A DNA stretch of 64,000 bases from Geojedonia sp051814705. GTDB taxonomy: Bacteria; Bacteroidota; Bacteroidia; Flavobacteriales; Flavobacteriaceae. The position numbers were made by a program, and so were the translations under genes. The stretch lies in NCBI GenBank assembly GCA_051814705.1, contig JBPWQW010000005.1, forward strand, positions 1 through 64,000, written 5' to 3'. The notes under the pieces are model-generated. The model did no database searches, was not told the DNA's origin, and saw only the letters and a program-made list of their open reading frames with translations. Below, in pieces: positions 25,446 to 33,865 of the stretch (position 1 is its first letter; every line of letters starts with the position of its first letter).

Positions 25446-26357
25446 GTGACCTACAGTATAAGACACATTATATTTGTTTTACTTGTTTCAGTGTCTTCAT
25501 TTTCACAATCAAAACTTGAATCTTTCTTAACACCTAGCGATTCTTTAAACAGTTCCAGACGGAATGGGGTCGTTATCGCCGAAACTTCATTGGGAGCTTT
25601 AACACTTCTGGGTTTAAATCAACTGTGGTACAAAGATTATCCTCAGTCCAATTTTCACACACTTAATGATAATGACGAATGGCTCCAAATGGATAAATTG
25701 GGGCATGTGTTTACTTCTTATCAATTGGGAAGCATAGGAGCCAATGTTTTAAATTGGAGTGGTGTGCAAAAAAAGGATCAGCTTATTTATGGAGCTACTT
25801 TGGGGCTTGCTTTTTTGACCACGATTGAAATATTCGATGGGTTTAGTGAAGAGTGGGGGTTTTCATGGGGAGATATGTTGGCCAATGCTACAGGAACAGG
25901 ACTGTACGTAGGGCAGGAGTTACTTTGGCAAGAACAGCGTATGACTTTAAAATATTCGTTTCATCAAACTCAATACGCAGCGCAACGACCCGATAAGTTG
26001 GGCAATGGCTTTTTGGAAGAGGTTTTAAAAGATTACAACGGGCAAACCTATTGGTTGAGTGCTAATCTGCATTCCTTTTTTAAAGACAGCAAGATTCCAA
26101 AATGGTTAAATATCGCTGTGGGTTATGGGGCTGATGGGATGTTAACGGGTAGTAATGAGTCAGTTGATAACTTTATTATAACTCAAAACAGAACGCGTCA
26201 ATTCTTTTTAAGTTTAGATGTAGATTTGAGAAAAATACATACTAATTCTCATGTTTTAAGAACTTTATTTGACGTTTTTAACCTAATTAAGATGCCATTT
26301 CCGGCTATGGAGTTTAACGTAAAAAACGGCATAAAGCTACACCCTGTCTATTTTTGA
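25446..26357 (+). CDS. DUF2279 outer-envelope protein (YfiM-like)
   Basis: A 303-residue protein beginning at GTG 25446, two bases after the mltG stop; this start gives a clean signal peptide (1-19, ending SFS). The DUF2279 core lies at about 40-160: short hydrophobic segments and WLQMDKLGHVFTSYQLGSIG, where the Lys-x-Gly-His motif is the family hallmark, then GFSEEWGFSWGDMLANATG. The C-terminal part has beta-strand spacing suggesting outer-membrane association. Function is unknown. Position after mltG in the same operon hints at an envelope role. Confidence 0.8.
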   Translation: MTYSIRHIIFVLLVSVSSFSQSKLESFLTPSDSLNSSRRNGVVIAETSLGALTLLGLNQLWYKDYPQSNFHTLNDNDEWLQMDKLGHVFTSYQLGSIGANVLNWSGVQKKDQLIYGATLGLAFLTTIEIFDGFSEEWGFSWGDMLANATGTGLYVGQELLWQEQRMTLKYSFHQTQYAAQRPDKLGNGFLEEVLKDYNGQTYWLSANLHSFFKDSKIPKWLNIAVGYGADGMLTGSNESVDNFIITQNRTRQFFLSLDVDLRKIHTNSHVLRTLFDVFNLIKMPFPAMEFNVKNGIKLHPVYF

Positions 26358-26463
26358 GGTACTTGAACGAGTAATTGCGATGTTTTAAGAAATAGTCATA
26401 ACTTTGCACGCTGAAATTTTAGGCCTCTTTTTGGGGAATTTTGGCTTAACAAAATTAGGTATT

Positions 26464-27135
26464 ATGATGAAAAAAGTAATAAACTATTTTGCTATCCCTC
26501 TAGCGATAATCGCGATCATCCATGTCGCCTTATCATCGAACACGACTGTAGATCCTGAAATCTATTCTACAGATGGTCTTGAACTCAACTACACTGTTTC
26601 AAACGACATGGCTTTTAGTACCAATGCAACACATGAGTCTTTGCATTCCACTACAAAGCACACTTATTTTCCATATTTAGGTAAAACCTACAATGGATTT
26701 AAAGAAGCATTGGGTTTTAAGGAGTCAAGAGGTAACTATTTTACGGTAAATAAATATGGATATTTAGGAAAATACCAATTTGCTGCCGAGACCTTAAAAT
26801 TAATTGGTGTTTACAATCCAGATTTGTTTTTGTATAATCCAGAGTTACAGGAAAAAGCTTTTAAGGCCAATGTGGAGCGCAATAAATGGATCTTGAGAAA
26901 AGATATTGAACGCTTTGTGGGTAAAACCATGGCTGGAGTTACTATTACCGAATCAGGTATATTAGCTGCTGCACATTTAGCAGGAGCTGGAAGCGTCAAG
27001 AAATTTTTGAGAAGTTATGGATCTGAAACTTTTGCAGATGCATTTGGCACATCCATAACTTATTATATGAAACGTTTTTCGGGTTACGACACCTCTAACA
27101 TTCAAGCAGACAGAAGAGCTAAAGCAATTTTATAA
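26464..27135 (+). CDS. exported lysozyme/transglycosylase-like protein
   Basis: A 223-residue protein when started at the ATG at 26464; a longer TTG-started frame from 26404 would put 20 residues before a good signal segment (KKVINYFAIPLAIIAIIHVA), so the ATG is preferred. After a variable linker (25-70) comes a lysozyme-like domain (about 75-215) with FKEALGFKESRGNYFTVN, KYGYLGKYQFAAETLK and ESGILAAAHLAGAGSVKKFL. The Glu in KESRGNY is the likely catalytic acid of SLT-type muramidases. Flavobacterial homologues are often called peptidoglycan-binding protein. A strong terminator follows. Confidence 0.8.
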   Translation: MMKKVINYFAIPLAIIAIIHVALSSNTTVDPEIYSTDGLELNYTVSNDMAFSTNATHESLHSTTKHTYFPYLGKTYNGFKEALGFKESRGNYFTVNKYGYLGKYQFAAETLKLIGVYNPDLFLYNPELQEKAFKANVERNKWILRKDIERFVGKTMAGVTITESGILAAAHLAGAGSVKKFLRSYGSETFADAFGTSITYYMKRFSGYDTSNIQADRRAKAIL

Positions 27136-27158
27136 CATATTGATCTTCCTATGATATT

Positions 27159-27192
27159 TAAAGATTGACTTGCAAAAACAAGTCAATCTTTT
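27159..27192 (+). terminator. terminator after the lysozyme-like gene
   Basis: AAGATTGACTTG/CAAGTCAATCTT (27161-27172, 27179-27190) is a perfect 12-bp stem with a 6-base loop, ending in TTTT. The 97 bp beyond it, up to 27289, hold nothing I recognise. Confidence 0.85.
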
Positions 27193-27289
27193 AGTATATA
27201 TGAGAATCTGATACTCCGCCAGCATTATACAGGGAGTTCAGGTTAATAATAATGGCTTTTAAAACAGTCTTATCGTTATGGCTTCACGT

Positions 27290-27721
27290 TCAACTCTTTG
27301 GATTTGAAAAGATCAAGTCCAATTCCAAATATTTATCTTTCATTAGGCTTAAGGCAAAGGCTGCAGCCGAAGCACTAAAAACCGAATAATCAAAAGGACC
27401 TTTGATCCCTGTTGAAAAGGTCATGGATAGGGCAAATATTAGCAAAAGCCACCCGCTCCATCTCGCAAACAATTCTGTTTTAAATCCGATAAGCAAAGCA
27501 AGTGCAAAAACTAGTTCGGCCGTGGTTGCTACAATACCAAGTGTAGGAATTATAGAATTAGGAAACCAAGGATTTATGGTTTTTGTGTATTCAATAAAAT
27601 TGCTCCAGTTACCCCATGCCGATACTTCAGCACTCCACATTCCAAATCTATCGGCTACCGCAGATAAAAAGGATAGTGAAATGGCAAGGCGCAAAAACAG
27701 TTTGATGTATTTAGTAGTCAT
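27290..27721 (-). CDS. DoxX family integral membrane protein
   Basis: A 143-residue inner-membrane protein with four transmembrane helices (about 8-26, 55-77, 82-104, 112-127). The arrangement and motifs (FLSAVADRFG in helix 1, ATTAELVFALALLIGF in helix 2, LIFALSMTF in helix 3) fit the DoxX/SURF4 group. Family roles are diverse and include oxidative-stress responses; nothing specific can be said here. It lies 25 bp downstream of the Fic gene on the same strand, so it is probably co-transcribed with it. Confidence 0.85.
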   Translation of the reverse strand: MTTKYIKLFLRLAISLSFLSAVADRFGMWSAEVSAWGNWSNFIEYTKTINPWFPNSIIPTLGIVATTAELVFALALLIGFKTELFARWSGWLLLIFALSMTFSTGIKGPFDYSVFSASAAAFALSLMKDKYLELDLIFSNPKS

Positions 27722-27746
27722 TTGTAATTAATTATAGATTATTATG

Positions 27747-28832
27747 TTATTTTTTTTCTAATATGCTCATAAGTCGATGATTGAGATAAAGTTTCTCTTT
27801 TCCCAGTTTTACAGATTTTAGAAAACCTTTCTCTTCCAATGCAATCAAATAGTTGCCTACGGTTTTTGCAGTGCCTAGCCCTGCATCTATCAAATGCTGT
27901 CTTTTTGTATAAGGCAGTTTGTATAAAATTTCGATTAAATCCTTAGAATATGCTTTTGGAAGCTCCTTTTGTATATCTTCTGAAACTGTTTTCATTGAAT
28001 TTAAAATATCTTCTAATCTCTTAATCCCTTTTTTAGAAGTCCACTCGATCATATCTAAGATATAGAGTATCCAACTTTCCCAATTTTCCGATTCTGTTAC
28101 TTGTCTTAGTCGTTTATAATATTCAACCTTGTTATTAATAATATATTCACTTAAATAAATTGCAGGAATATCAAGTAGCTTTTCAATTTTAAGATAAAGC
28201 AATAGAAGTATTCTACCCGTTCTTCCATTTCCGTCTGGAAATGGATGTATAGCTTCAAATTGATAATGCAGTAGGGCTAATTTTATTAATGGGTCTAGTG
28301 AGTTATCTTCGTTTATGAATTGTTCTAGATACCTTAATTTATCTCGAATAACCAATTCTCCTGATGGAGGCGTATACATGATTTCTCCTTTTGCATTGGA
28401 AAGTGTTGTCCTTAGAGTTGTTCTAATGCTCGATGTATTTTGTTTAATACGTTGCATGACTTCAATACAGAGATTTGTAGTAATAAATGGTTTTGATTCT
28501 AGTTGTTCTAGCCCATGCCAAAGTGCCTCTTTGTAACAGATGACTTCTTTTGTTGTTGGGTTCTCAAACTTTTTGTCTGCAATGACATATTTGTACAATT
28601 CTTCATTGGTAGTAATAATATTTTCGATTTCGGAGCTTGCTTTTGCTTCTTGCAAATGAATTGTATCTAAAAATAATCTAGGATTTGGAAGATTTGTTAA
28701 CGCTCCATTTAATTGCGCCAAAGCTCTACTGGCACTGATTGTTTTACGCATGACTTTGGTTGTTTCCAAATTTAGGTCTGGAGGTAGACTAGGCAAATTA
28801 TTATAAGGCTCAGTTCTTTTAAAATCTTTCAT
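27747..28832 (-). CDS. Fic family AMPylation protein, class II with C-terminal winged helix
   Basis: A 361-residue Fic enzyme expected to transfer AMP from ATP to a protein target. The active-site loop HPFPDGNGRTGR is complete at residues 196-207, with catalytic His196. The N-terminal region carries the inhibitory-helix motif (S/T)xxxE(G/N) as Ser66..Glu70-Asn71 (SSEIEN), which defines class II, self-inhibited Fic proteins. Residues about 285-361 form a winged-helix-like domain (LPYTKRQHLIDAGLGTAKTV, then YLIALEEKGFLKSVKLGKEK). No separate antitoxin gene is visible, as expected for class II. A strong palindrome lies just upstream and may be bound by the C-terminal domain. DoxX follows by 25 bp. 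Confidence 0.92.
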   Translation of the reverse strand: MKDFKRTEPYNNLPSLPPDLNLETTKVMRKTISASRALAQLNGALTNLPNPRLFLDTIHLQEAKASSEIENIITTNEELYKYVIADKKFENPTTKEVICYKEALWHGLEQLESKPFITTNLCIEVMQRIKQNTSSIRTTLRTTLSNAKGEIMYTPPSGELVIRDKLRYLEQFINEDNSLDPLIKLALLHYQFEAIHPFPDGNGRTGRILLLLYLKIEKLLDIPAIYLSEYIINNKVEYYKRLRQVTESENWESWILYILDMIEWTSKKGIKRLEDILNSMKTVSEDIQKELPKAYSKDLIEILYKLPYTKRQHLIDAGLGTAKTVGNYLIALEEKGFLKSVKLGKEKLYLNHRLMSILEKK

Positions 28833-28850
28833 GTGGAACGAAGGTAAGAG

Positions 28851-28901
28851 TTACACTTAAGCATATAACGAGTGTAAATATAATAAAAAATTACACTCGT
28901 T
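28851..28901. promoter_or_regulatory. palindromic operator candidate upstream of the Fic gene
   Basis: AACGAGTGTAA (28867-28877) and TTACACTCGTT (28891-28901) are perfect 11-bp inverted arms with a 13-base spacer. A third partial half-site TTACACTT is at 28851-28858. They lie 19-69 bp upstream of the Fic ATG, where a repressor would block transcription. Binding by the Fic winged helix is inference. Confidence 0.6.
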
Positions 28902-29000
28902 TATAAATTAGATATTGTTTTTATCTTTAAGTTTCCAAAATGACTTTTATCTTAAGGTTTCAATTATTCCTGAATGAGTTTCTATAAATATATGAGTTTG

Positions 29001-29843
29001 CTACAAATGATAGAACAATGAAAAGAAGGCTGTTGAATCGTATTCCTTGTCGGAAGAAACAGGGAAACCCATTCCTAAACCCATTTTAAGATGGTCTTGT
29101 CCTTCTGGTTTCCACTTAATTCCGGGGATAAGGCTTATTGTATTAAATCCGTCTTCTTCACCTCCATATACTTTTTCTGAACTGGATTCTAATAAAACTT
29201 CAATGGACGGACTGATGTGATAAAGTCCAGAGAGATTCCAACCCAGTTCCCAATCGGCTTCTTCTTCATCTCCATGTATAGGAATGCCAAAACTTAAAAA
29301 ACTGACAATCTCCAAATCATGGTATTTCCATCCGAAGTCAAGATAAGGTTCAAATTCCCATACTTTTGAAGAGCCTATTCCTTTTTTATCATTACCTGTA
29401 GGAAGGGCGAATTCCAGTCCGCCACCAATTAATATATTTTTGTCTTCTAGACTGTAATTGGCATATTTAAGCGCGATATCGGCCGAATTGAGGTTGCTTC
29501 TATTTGCTTCGCCTTTTATATTGGCAAAAGTGTACGGAATATTGGCTTCAACACTTAAGGAGCGTGAAAAGGCGTACTCTCCTTCCAATCGAACATGTTG
29601 TAGGTTTCCTTCACTTTCTGAAAGGCTTATATAATTATAATCTAACCTAACTTTTGTGTCAGGCGAAGGGGATTCTGTTGCAATAGGGTGTGAAAAATGC
29701 AGGGTATGGTGTACATGCCCGTCATGGTCATGTTCTTTTGGAGAATCTTGTGCATAGGCACTAAGGTTAAAACAAAAACAGATCATAAAATAAAAAAGAA
29801 AATGAGATGGTGTTTTTAAGTTTTTGTTGTGGGGGATAGTCAT
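29001..29843 (-). CDS. outer-membrane beta-barrel protein with His-rich N-terminus
   Basis: A 280-residue protein with an N-terminal export signal (about 12-31, ending AYA), then a metal-binding-looking segment with seven histidines (EHDHDGHVHHTLHFSH, about 37-52). The rest is a series of amphipathic beta strands (KVRLDYNYISLSES, VRLEGEYAFSRSLSVE, GGLEFALPTGN) ending in the outer-membrane insertion signature FFSLFYHL with terminal aromatic spacing. It resembles the broad transporter/MetA-type outer-membrane group. The His cluster suggests metal or metal-chelate handling, but the substrate is unknown. It is monocistronic, with a full -7 box 28 bp upstream. Confidence 0.75.
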   Translation of the reverse strand: MTIPHNKNLKTPSHFLFYFMICFCFNLSAYAQDSPKEHDHDGHVHHTLHFSHPIATESPSPDTKVRLDYNYISLSESEGNLQHVRLEGEYAFSRSLSVEANIPYTFANIKGEANRSNLNSADIALKYANYSLEDKNILIGGGLEFALPTGNDKKGIGSSKVWEFEPYLDFGWKYHDLEIVSFLSFGIPIHGDEEEADWELGWNLSGLYHISPSIEVLLESSSEKVYGGEEDGFNTISLIPGIKWKPEGQDHLKMGLGMGFPVSSDKEYDSTAFFSLFYHL

Positions 29844-29870
29844 AGTAAGTTTATTTTTTACAAAATTAAT

Positions 29871-29878
29871 TTTTTATA
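29871..29878 (-). promoter_or_regulatory. -7 promoter box for the His-rich outer-membrane gene
   Basis: The minus strand reads TAATTTTG, a full TAnnTTTG match 28 bp before the ATG at 29843. Confidence 0.5.
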
Positions 29879-29879
29879 A

Positions 29880-29912
29880 AAAGTGAAGGCCGATGATATT
29901 AGGCCTTTTTCT
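29880..29912 (-). terminator. terminator of the dnaA operon
   Basis: AAGGCC/GGCCTT (29886-29891, 29902-29907) is followed on the minus strand by CACTTTTTATA, about 73 bp after the methylase stop. T-rich flanks on both sides allow bidirectional action. Confidence 0.7.
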
Positions 29913-29980
29913 GAATAGTACTATATAAAAAGCCTATACTTAACTTACAAAAACGAGTGCGGGATTAGTGTTATAACCAG

Positions 29981-30697
29981 TTAATCTTTATGGATTACAA
30001 ATATGGTTGGGCGTTTATGTAAGTCAACCTTAATGTGATTCCATTCGCTTACTGTGGCAGTTTTGATATATTCGGTAGACAAAGTAAGGTCGCAGGCCAC
30101 GCAAACTCTGGTATTTGGATGCAAAATAGTACAGATATCTTCAAGGATTTTATTGTTTCTGTATGGAGTTTCAATAAAAAGTTGGGTTTGGTTATGATCT
30201 GAAGAGAGTTTTTCCAATCGTTTTAATGCGGTTTTGCGTTCAGATTGATCAATGGGCAAATAGCCATTAAAGGCAAAACTTTGTCCGTTCATTCCAGAGC
30301 CCATCATAGCTAGAACAATAGAGGAGGGGCCCACCAAAGGCACGACTTGTATATTATTGTTATGGGCTAATTTTACAATGTCTGATCCCGGATCGGCAAT
30401 TGCAGGGCAACCGGCTTCGGATAATAATCCTATAGATATCCCCGCTTTACAAGGGTCTAAATAATTGTCGAGTTCATGCTCTTGCGTGTATTTGTTCAGC
30501 AGCTTTAATCGTAATGAAGGTTGTGATTTTCCGGGACTTACACGCTTGATAAACCGTCTTGCAGACTTTTCGTTTTCAACAATATAATCGTCAAGTTCTT
30601 CAATAATTTTTTTTATGGAAAGCGGCAGGACTTCTAAAGGCGGATTATCCCCAAGACGGGTTGGGATTAAATATAATTTGCCAAATTCGGGATTCAT
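29981..30697 (-). CDS. short RsmI-like tetrapyrrole-methylase family SAM methyltransferase
   Basis: A 238-residue methyltransferase of the tetrapyrrole methylase fold. Family marks are GKLYLIPTRLGDNPP at the start, the SAM-binding GLLSEAGCPAIADPGSDIV (about 88-106) and PLVGPSSIVLAMMGSGMNG. It resembles RsmI, which 2'-O-methylates C1402 of 16S rRNA, but differs in its start and in the FNGYLPID segment, and corresponds to a second RsmI-like protein common in Bacteroidetes; its real substrate is not established. It is the third gene of the leftward dnaA-phosphatase-methylase cluster, 56 bp behind the phosphatase gene. Confidence 0.82.
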   Translation of the reverse strand: MNPEFGKLYLIPTRLGDNPPLEVLPLSIKKIIEELDDYIVENEKSARRFIKRVSPGKSQPSLRLKLLNKYTQEHELDNYLDPCKAGISIGLLSEAGCPAIADPGSDIVKLAHNNNIQVVPLVGPSSIVLAMMGSGMNGQSFAFNGYLPIDQSERKTALKRLEKLSSDHNQTQLFIETPYRNNKILEDICTILHPNTRVCVACDLTLSTEYIKTATVSEWNHIKVDLHKRPTIFVIHKD

Positions 30698-30753
30698 GAT
30701 GTTTAATTTAAAGGGTCACAAATTACAAAAAAGCAAACCGTCACGCTGTTAAT

Positions 30754-31209
30754 TTAACGTTGAAGTTTTAAGGCAATTTTATCGCAAACTTGATTGAGAA
30801 GATTGAAGACGTATTCAAAACCGCTTTCATCACCGTAAAAGGGATCAGGAACTTCCTTAATTTTTATGGACTCGTCTTCTTCTAAAATGAGTTTTACCTT
30901 AGAAAGATCTTGGCTATGTCTTGCCAAAGCTATGACATCTTCATAATTGGATGTATCCATGACATAAATATGGTCGAAGTCATCAAAAAAAGAAGCTTTA
31001 AATTGTTGTCCTTTTTGTTTAGAAATGTCAATCCCGTGGGATTTAGCAATAGACATAGAGCGTTTGTCGGGTGAATCGCCTACGTGATAATTGGCGGTGC
31101 CTGCCGAATCCACATAAAATTGCTTAGAAGGCAATTTGGATTCCAAAATACCATGGGCCAAGGGGGAGCGACAAATGTTACCCAAACAGACCATGAGAAT
31201 TTTAACCAT
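30754..31209 (-). CDS. low-molecular-weight protein-tyrosine phosphatase
   Basis: A 151-residue cytoplasmic phosphatase. The P-loop VCLGNICRSP puts the nucleophile at Cys8 and the phosphate-binding arginine at Arg14. The general acid is in the VPDPFYGDE segment (about 119-127). The length is normal. In many bacteria such enzymes act on tyrosine kinases of exopolysaccharide export, but no such kinase is nearby. It follows dnaA by 12 bp, so it is co-transcribed with the replication initiator, an arrangement I recall from other Flavobacteriaceae. Confidence 0.93.
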   Translation of the reverse strand: MVKILMVCLGNICRSPLAHGILESKLPSKQFYVDSAGTANYHVGDSPDKRSMSIAKSHGIDISKQKGQQFKASFFDDFDHIYVMDTSNYEDVIALARHSQDLSKVKLILEEDESIKIKEVPDPFYGDESGFEYVFNLLNQVCDKIALKLQR

Positions 31210-31221
31210 TTATGAAGGAAC

Positions 31222-32649
31222 TTAAATCGATAGTTTTTTTGAAAGGTCTTCTACGTATTTTCTAAATTGTTTGTCGGTAGTACTGAGGTTGTCTACCGTT
31301 TTGCAAGCGTGTAGTACGGTGGCGTGATCCCGTTTTCCGATTTGTGAACCGATACTGGCAAGCGAAGCTTTGGTGAATTTTTTAGCAAAAAACATGGCCA
31401 ATTGACGCGCTTGAACAATATGGCGTTTTCTGGTTTTGGATTGAAGCGTGCTCACGTCCATTTGGAAATAATCGGAGACCACTTTTTGGATATAATCAAT
31501 AGAAACCTCACGTTTGGTGTTTTTGACAAATTTTTCGACCACTTCTTTGGCGAGGCTTACGGTAATTTCTTTTTTATTGAAAGATGATTGGGCAATTAAC
31601 GAAATAATAGCACCTTCCAATTCCCGTACATTGGTCTTGATATGTTTAGCAACATATTCAATGACTTCATCGGGCATTTCTACACCATCGCGATACAATT
31701 TATTTTTTAAGATCAAAATACGGGTTTCAAAATCAGGACTTTGCAATTCTGCAGATAATCCCCATTTGAACCTAGATAATAAACGTTGTTCAATATCTTG
31801 CATATCAACCGGTGCTTTGTCACTGGTTAAAATAACCTGTTTTCCATTTTGGTGTAAATGGTTGAAAATATGGAAGAAGACATCTTGTGTTCCAGATTTA
31901 CCAGATAAAAATTGCACGTCGTCAATAATCAATACGTCAATAATTTGGTAAAAATGGATGAAGTCGTTACGATTGTTTTTCTTAACGGAATCGATGTACT
32001 GTTGTGTAAATTTTTCAGCCGAGATATAGAGAACGGTTTTTTCTGGGTATTTATCTTTGATATCAATTCCAATGGCATGGGCTAAGTGGGTTTTTCCGAG
32101 ACCAACGCCACCAAAAATTAAAAGCGGGTTAAAAGAGGTTCCTCCAGGTTTGTTGGCTACAGCAATCCCTGCATTTCTGGCCAATCGATTGGAATCGCCT
32201 TCCAAAAAGTTTTCAAAGTTATAATTAGGATTGAGCTGTGATTCAATTTTTACATTGCGTATACCTGGAATGACAAAAGGATTTTTAAGCTCTGGATTTT
32301 TATTTTTCAGAGGAATATCGACGTCCTGAGATTTTACAGCTCCTCGATTGGTACTTGGAATCTTTTCGGTAAAGGGTTGCTTATTACCGTAAGTATTCTC
32401 CATTTTAATAATATATACCAATTTAGCAGCCTCACCAAGTTCTTTTGTTAAAGAGACCTTAAGTATTTTTACATAATGCTCTTCCAGCCATTCGTAAAAG
32501 AATTTACTGGGCACTTGTATACTTAAAGCATTGTTAGATAGCTTAACTGCTACGATGGGTTCAAACCATGTTTTGTAGGCTTGGGGTTGAATGTTATCCT
32601 TGATAAATGATAGACAGTTATTCCAAACCGATTGCGCAGTTACATCCAT
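31222..32649 (-). CDS. dnaA: chromosomal replication initiator DnaA
   Basis: A 475-residue AAA+ initiator that binds DnaA boxes and opens oriC. All four domains are present: the N-terminal oligomerisation domain (1-85, VWNNCLSFIKDNIQPQAYKT), a linker, the AAA+ core with Walker A GGVGLGKTHLAHAIG (about 180-194) and Walker B VLIIDDVQFL, and the C-terminal DNA-binding domain with the signature IGKRDHATVLHACKTV. No clear TTATCCACA box cluster is seen in the 188 bp upstream, so the origin need not be here. The leader holds a terminator-like hairpin. LMW phosphatase and RsmI-like genes follow. Confidence 0.97.
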   Translation of the reverse strand: MDVTAQSVWNNCLSFIKDNIQPQAYKTWFEPIVAVKLSNNALSIQVPSKFFYEWLEEHYVKILKVSLTKELGEAAKLVYIIKMENTYGNKQPFTEKIPSTNRGAVKSQDVDIPLKNKNPELKNPFVIPGIRNVKIESQLNPNYNFENFLEGDSNRLARNAGIAVANKPGGTSFNPLLIFGGVGLGKTHLAHAIGIDIKDKYPEKTVLYISAEKFTQQYIDSVKKNNRNDFIHFYQIIDVLIIDDVQFLSGKSGTQDVFFHIFNHLHQNGKQVILTSDKAPVDMQDIEQRLLSRFKWGLSAELQSPDFETRILILKNKLYRDGVEMPDEVIEYVAKHIKTNVRELEGAIISLIAQSSFNKKEITVSLAKEVVEKFVKNTKREVSIDYIQKVVSDYFQMDVSTLQSKTRKRHIVQARQLAMFFAKKFTKASLASIGSQIGKRDHATVLHACKTVDNLSTTDKQFRKYVEDLSKKLSI

Positions 32650-32683
32650 TATTTGAATTTAATTTGTTGTTTAGTTAGTTAGC

Positions 32684-32711
32684 AAAAAAAAGAGAAATTT
32701 GAGTTTCTCTT
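32684..32711 (-). promoter_or_regulatory. terminator-like hairpin in the dnaA leader
   Basis: On the minus strand an 8-bp hairpin (AAGAGAAA/TTTCTCTT, about 32711-32690) is directly followed by a run of T to 32684, ending 35 bp before the dnaA ATG. The divergent thioesterase gene reads away, so no leftward gene upstream needs a terminator here. Its place between promoter region and start suggests an attenuator; alternatively it is a chance AT-rich structure. Confidence 0.4.
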
Positions 32712-32837
32712 GGATCCTTTTTCTTTTACAAATATGTGAACAAATTTCTTAAAAAAAAAATCAAAAGGGGTTGAATATTAATAAAATTTTCCTCATGTTT
32801 AAATCCTGTGGAAATTACAAAAAATAAATTAAACAAC

Positions 32838-33248
32838 ATGCCAAATTTTAAAAAATACAACGAGGTAGATTTAAGGATTCGTTACGGTGAAACCGACCAA
32901 ATGGGAATCGTTTATCATGGTAATTATGCTCAATTTTTTGAAATTGGCAGGACCGAATGGCTACGTAATTTAGGCATAACCTATAAGGAAATGGAACAAG
33001 ATGGTATAAAGTTACCAGTTATTTCATTGGCTGTAAATTTCAAAAAGTCAGTGGGTTATGATGAGATGATAAAAGTGAAAACAACTCTTAAAAAAATGCC
33101 CACGGCATCCATAGAATTTGATTACGAAATTATAAATGAAAAAGGCGAAATTGTAACGACTGGAAATACGGTTTTGGCGTTCATCGATATTGTTAGGAAT
33201 AGGCCTACACGATGCCCGCAACACATTTTAGATAAACTGCAAAATTAG
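32838..33248 (+). CDS. acyl-CoA thioesterase, YbgC-like hotdog fold
   Basis: A 136-residue thioesterase from the ATG at 32838; a GTG ten codons earlier would also fit, but homologues begin near MPNFKKYNEVDLRIRY. The 4-hydroxybenzoyl-CoA thioesterase motif is clear: GETDQMGIVYHGNYAQFFEI (about 15-34), with the catalytic Asp in DQMG. FKKSVGYDEMIKVKT and ITGN-like turns complete the hotdog fold. It hydrolyses acyl-CoA thioesters, often short chain; the exact substrate is unknown. Its stop overlaps the convergent yigZ stop by 4 bp, with no terminator between. Confidence 0.88.
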   Translation: MPNFKKYNEVDLRIRYGETDQMGIVYHGNYAQFFEIGRTEWLRNLGITYKEMEQDGIKLPVISLAVNFKKSVGYDEMIKVKTTLKKMPTASIEFDYEIINEKGEIVTTGNTVLAFIDIVRNRPTRCPQHILDKLQN

Positions 33249-33865
33249 TCGATTAATATCGTTGCTTTAATGCCATTTAGGCTTTCAAAAATTTCTAAAA
33301 CACTCAAAACATCTTGTAATCTAACAGACATTGTAATTTCACAAGCCAATTCCAATTTTTGATTGACGATGTTTAAGTTTTTTTCCTTAATGATTCGCAT
33401 GACTTTATTGATGTTGGCATAATCAAAAGCAACCAAAATAGATTTACTGATGATTTTTAATTCAATTTTTGAAGCTTCAAGAGCCATTTGAGCTGTGGTT
33501 TTATAGGCCTGTACCAATCCACCTATGCCGAGTTTGGTGCCTCCAAAATAACGCACCACAACGATTAAGATATTGGTAACTTCAAAGGATTGAATTTGCC
33601 CATAAATGGGCATTCCAGCGCTATTGTTGGGCTCACCATCATCATTGGCCCTATATGTAGTTTGTTCCTCCTGAGTGCCCAATTGATAGGCATAACACCA
33701 ATGTCTTGCAGAATGGTGCTGTTTTTTTAAAGCTTCAATATGGGTTTTTATGTCATCTTCGTCAGTTACCGGATAAGCATATCCAAAAAATTTACTGTTT
33801 TTATCTTTGAAGAGTACTTCTTCAGAAGGTTTTGAGATGGTTTTATAGGTGTCTTTGTCGATCAT
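33245..33865 (-). CDS. yigZ: IMPACT/YigZ family protein
   Basis: A 206-residue cytoplasmic protein of the UPF0029/IMPACT family. The signature is YRANDDGEPNNSAGMPIYGQ (about 72-91) followed by NILIVVVRYFGGTKLGIGGL (about 98-117). The C-terminal ferredoxin-like half (about 140-206) is also typical. The eukaryotic relatives modulate the GCN2 pathway; the bacterial role is unclear, with ribosome or nucleic-acid binding suggested by structure. It is last in a leftward chain ribD-HAD-EamA-yigZ, its start sharing one base with the EamA stop. Confidence 0.9.
   Translation of the reverse strand: MIDKDTYKTISKPSEEVLFKDKNSKFFGYAYPVTDEDDIKTHIEALKKQHHSARHWCYAYQLGTQEEQTTYRANDDGEPNNSAGMPIYGQIQSFEVTNILIVVVRYFGGTKLGIGGLVQAYKTTAQMALEASKIELKIISKSILVAFDYANINKVMRIIKEKNLNIVNQKLELACEITMSVRLQDVLSVLEIFESLNGIKATILID

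Noticed and set aside
27747..28832. Fic toxin with a separate antitoxin
   Set aside because: The inhibitory motif is inside the same protein (Ser66, Glu70, Asn71) and the neighbours are DoxX and an outer-membrane protein, so no toxin-antitoxin pair is called.
32650..32837. Chromosomal origin next to dnaA
   Set aside because: Only poor matches to the DnaA box are present (TGTGGAAAT, TGTGAACAA); no cluster or iteron array is seen, so no origin is called.
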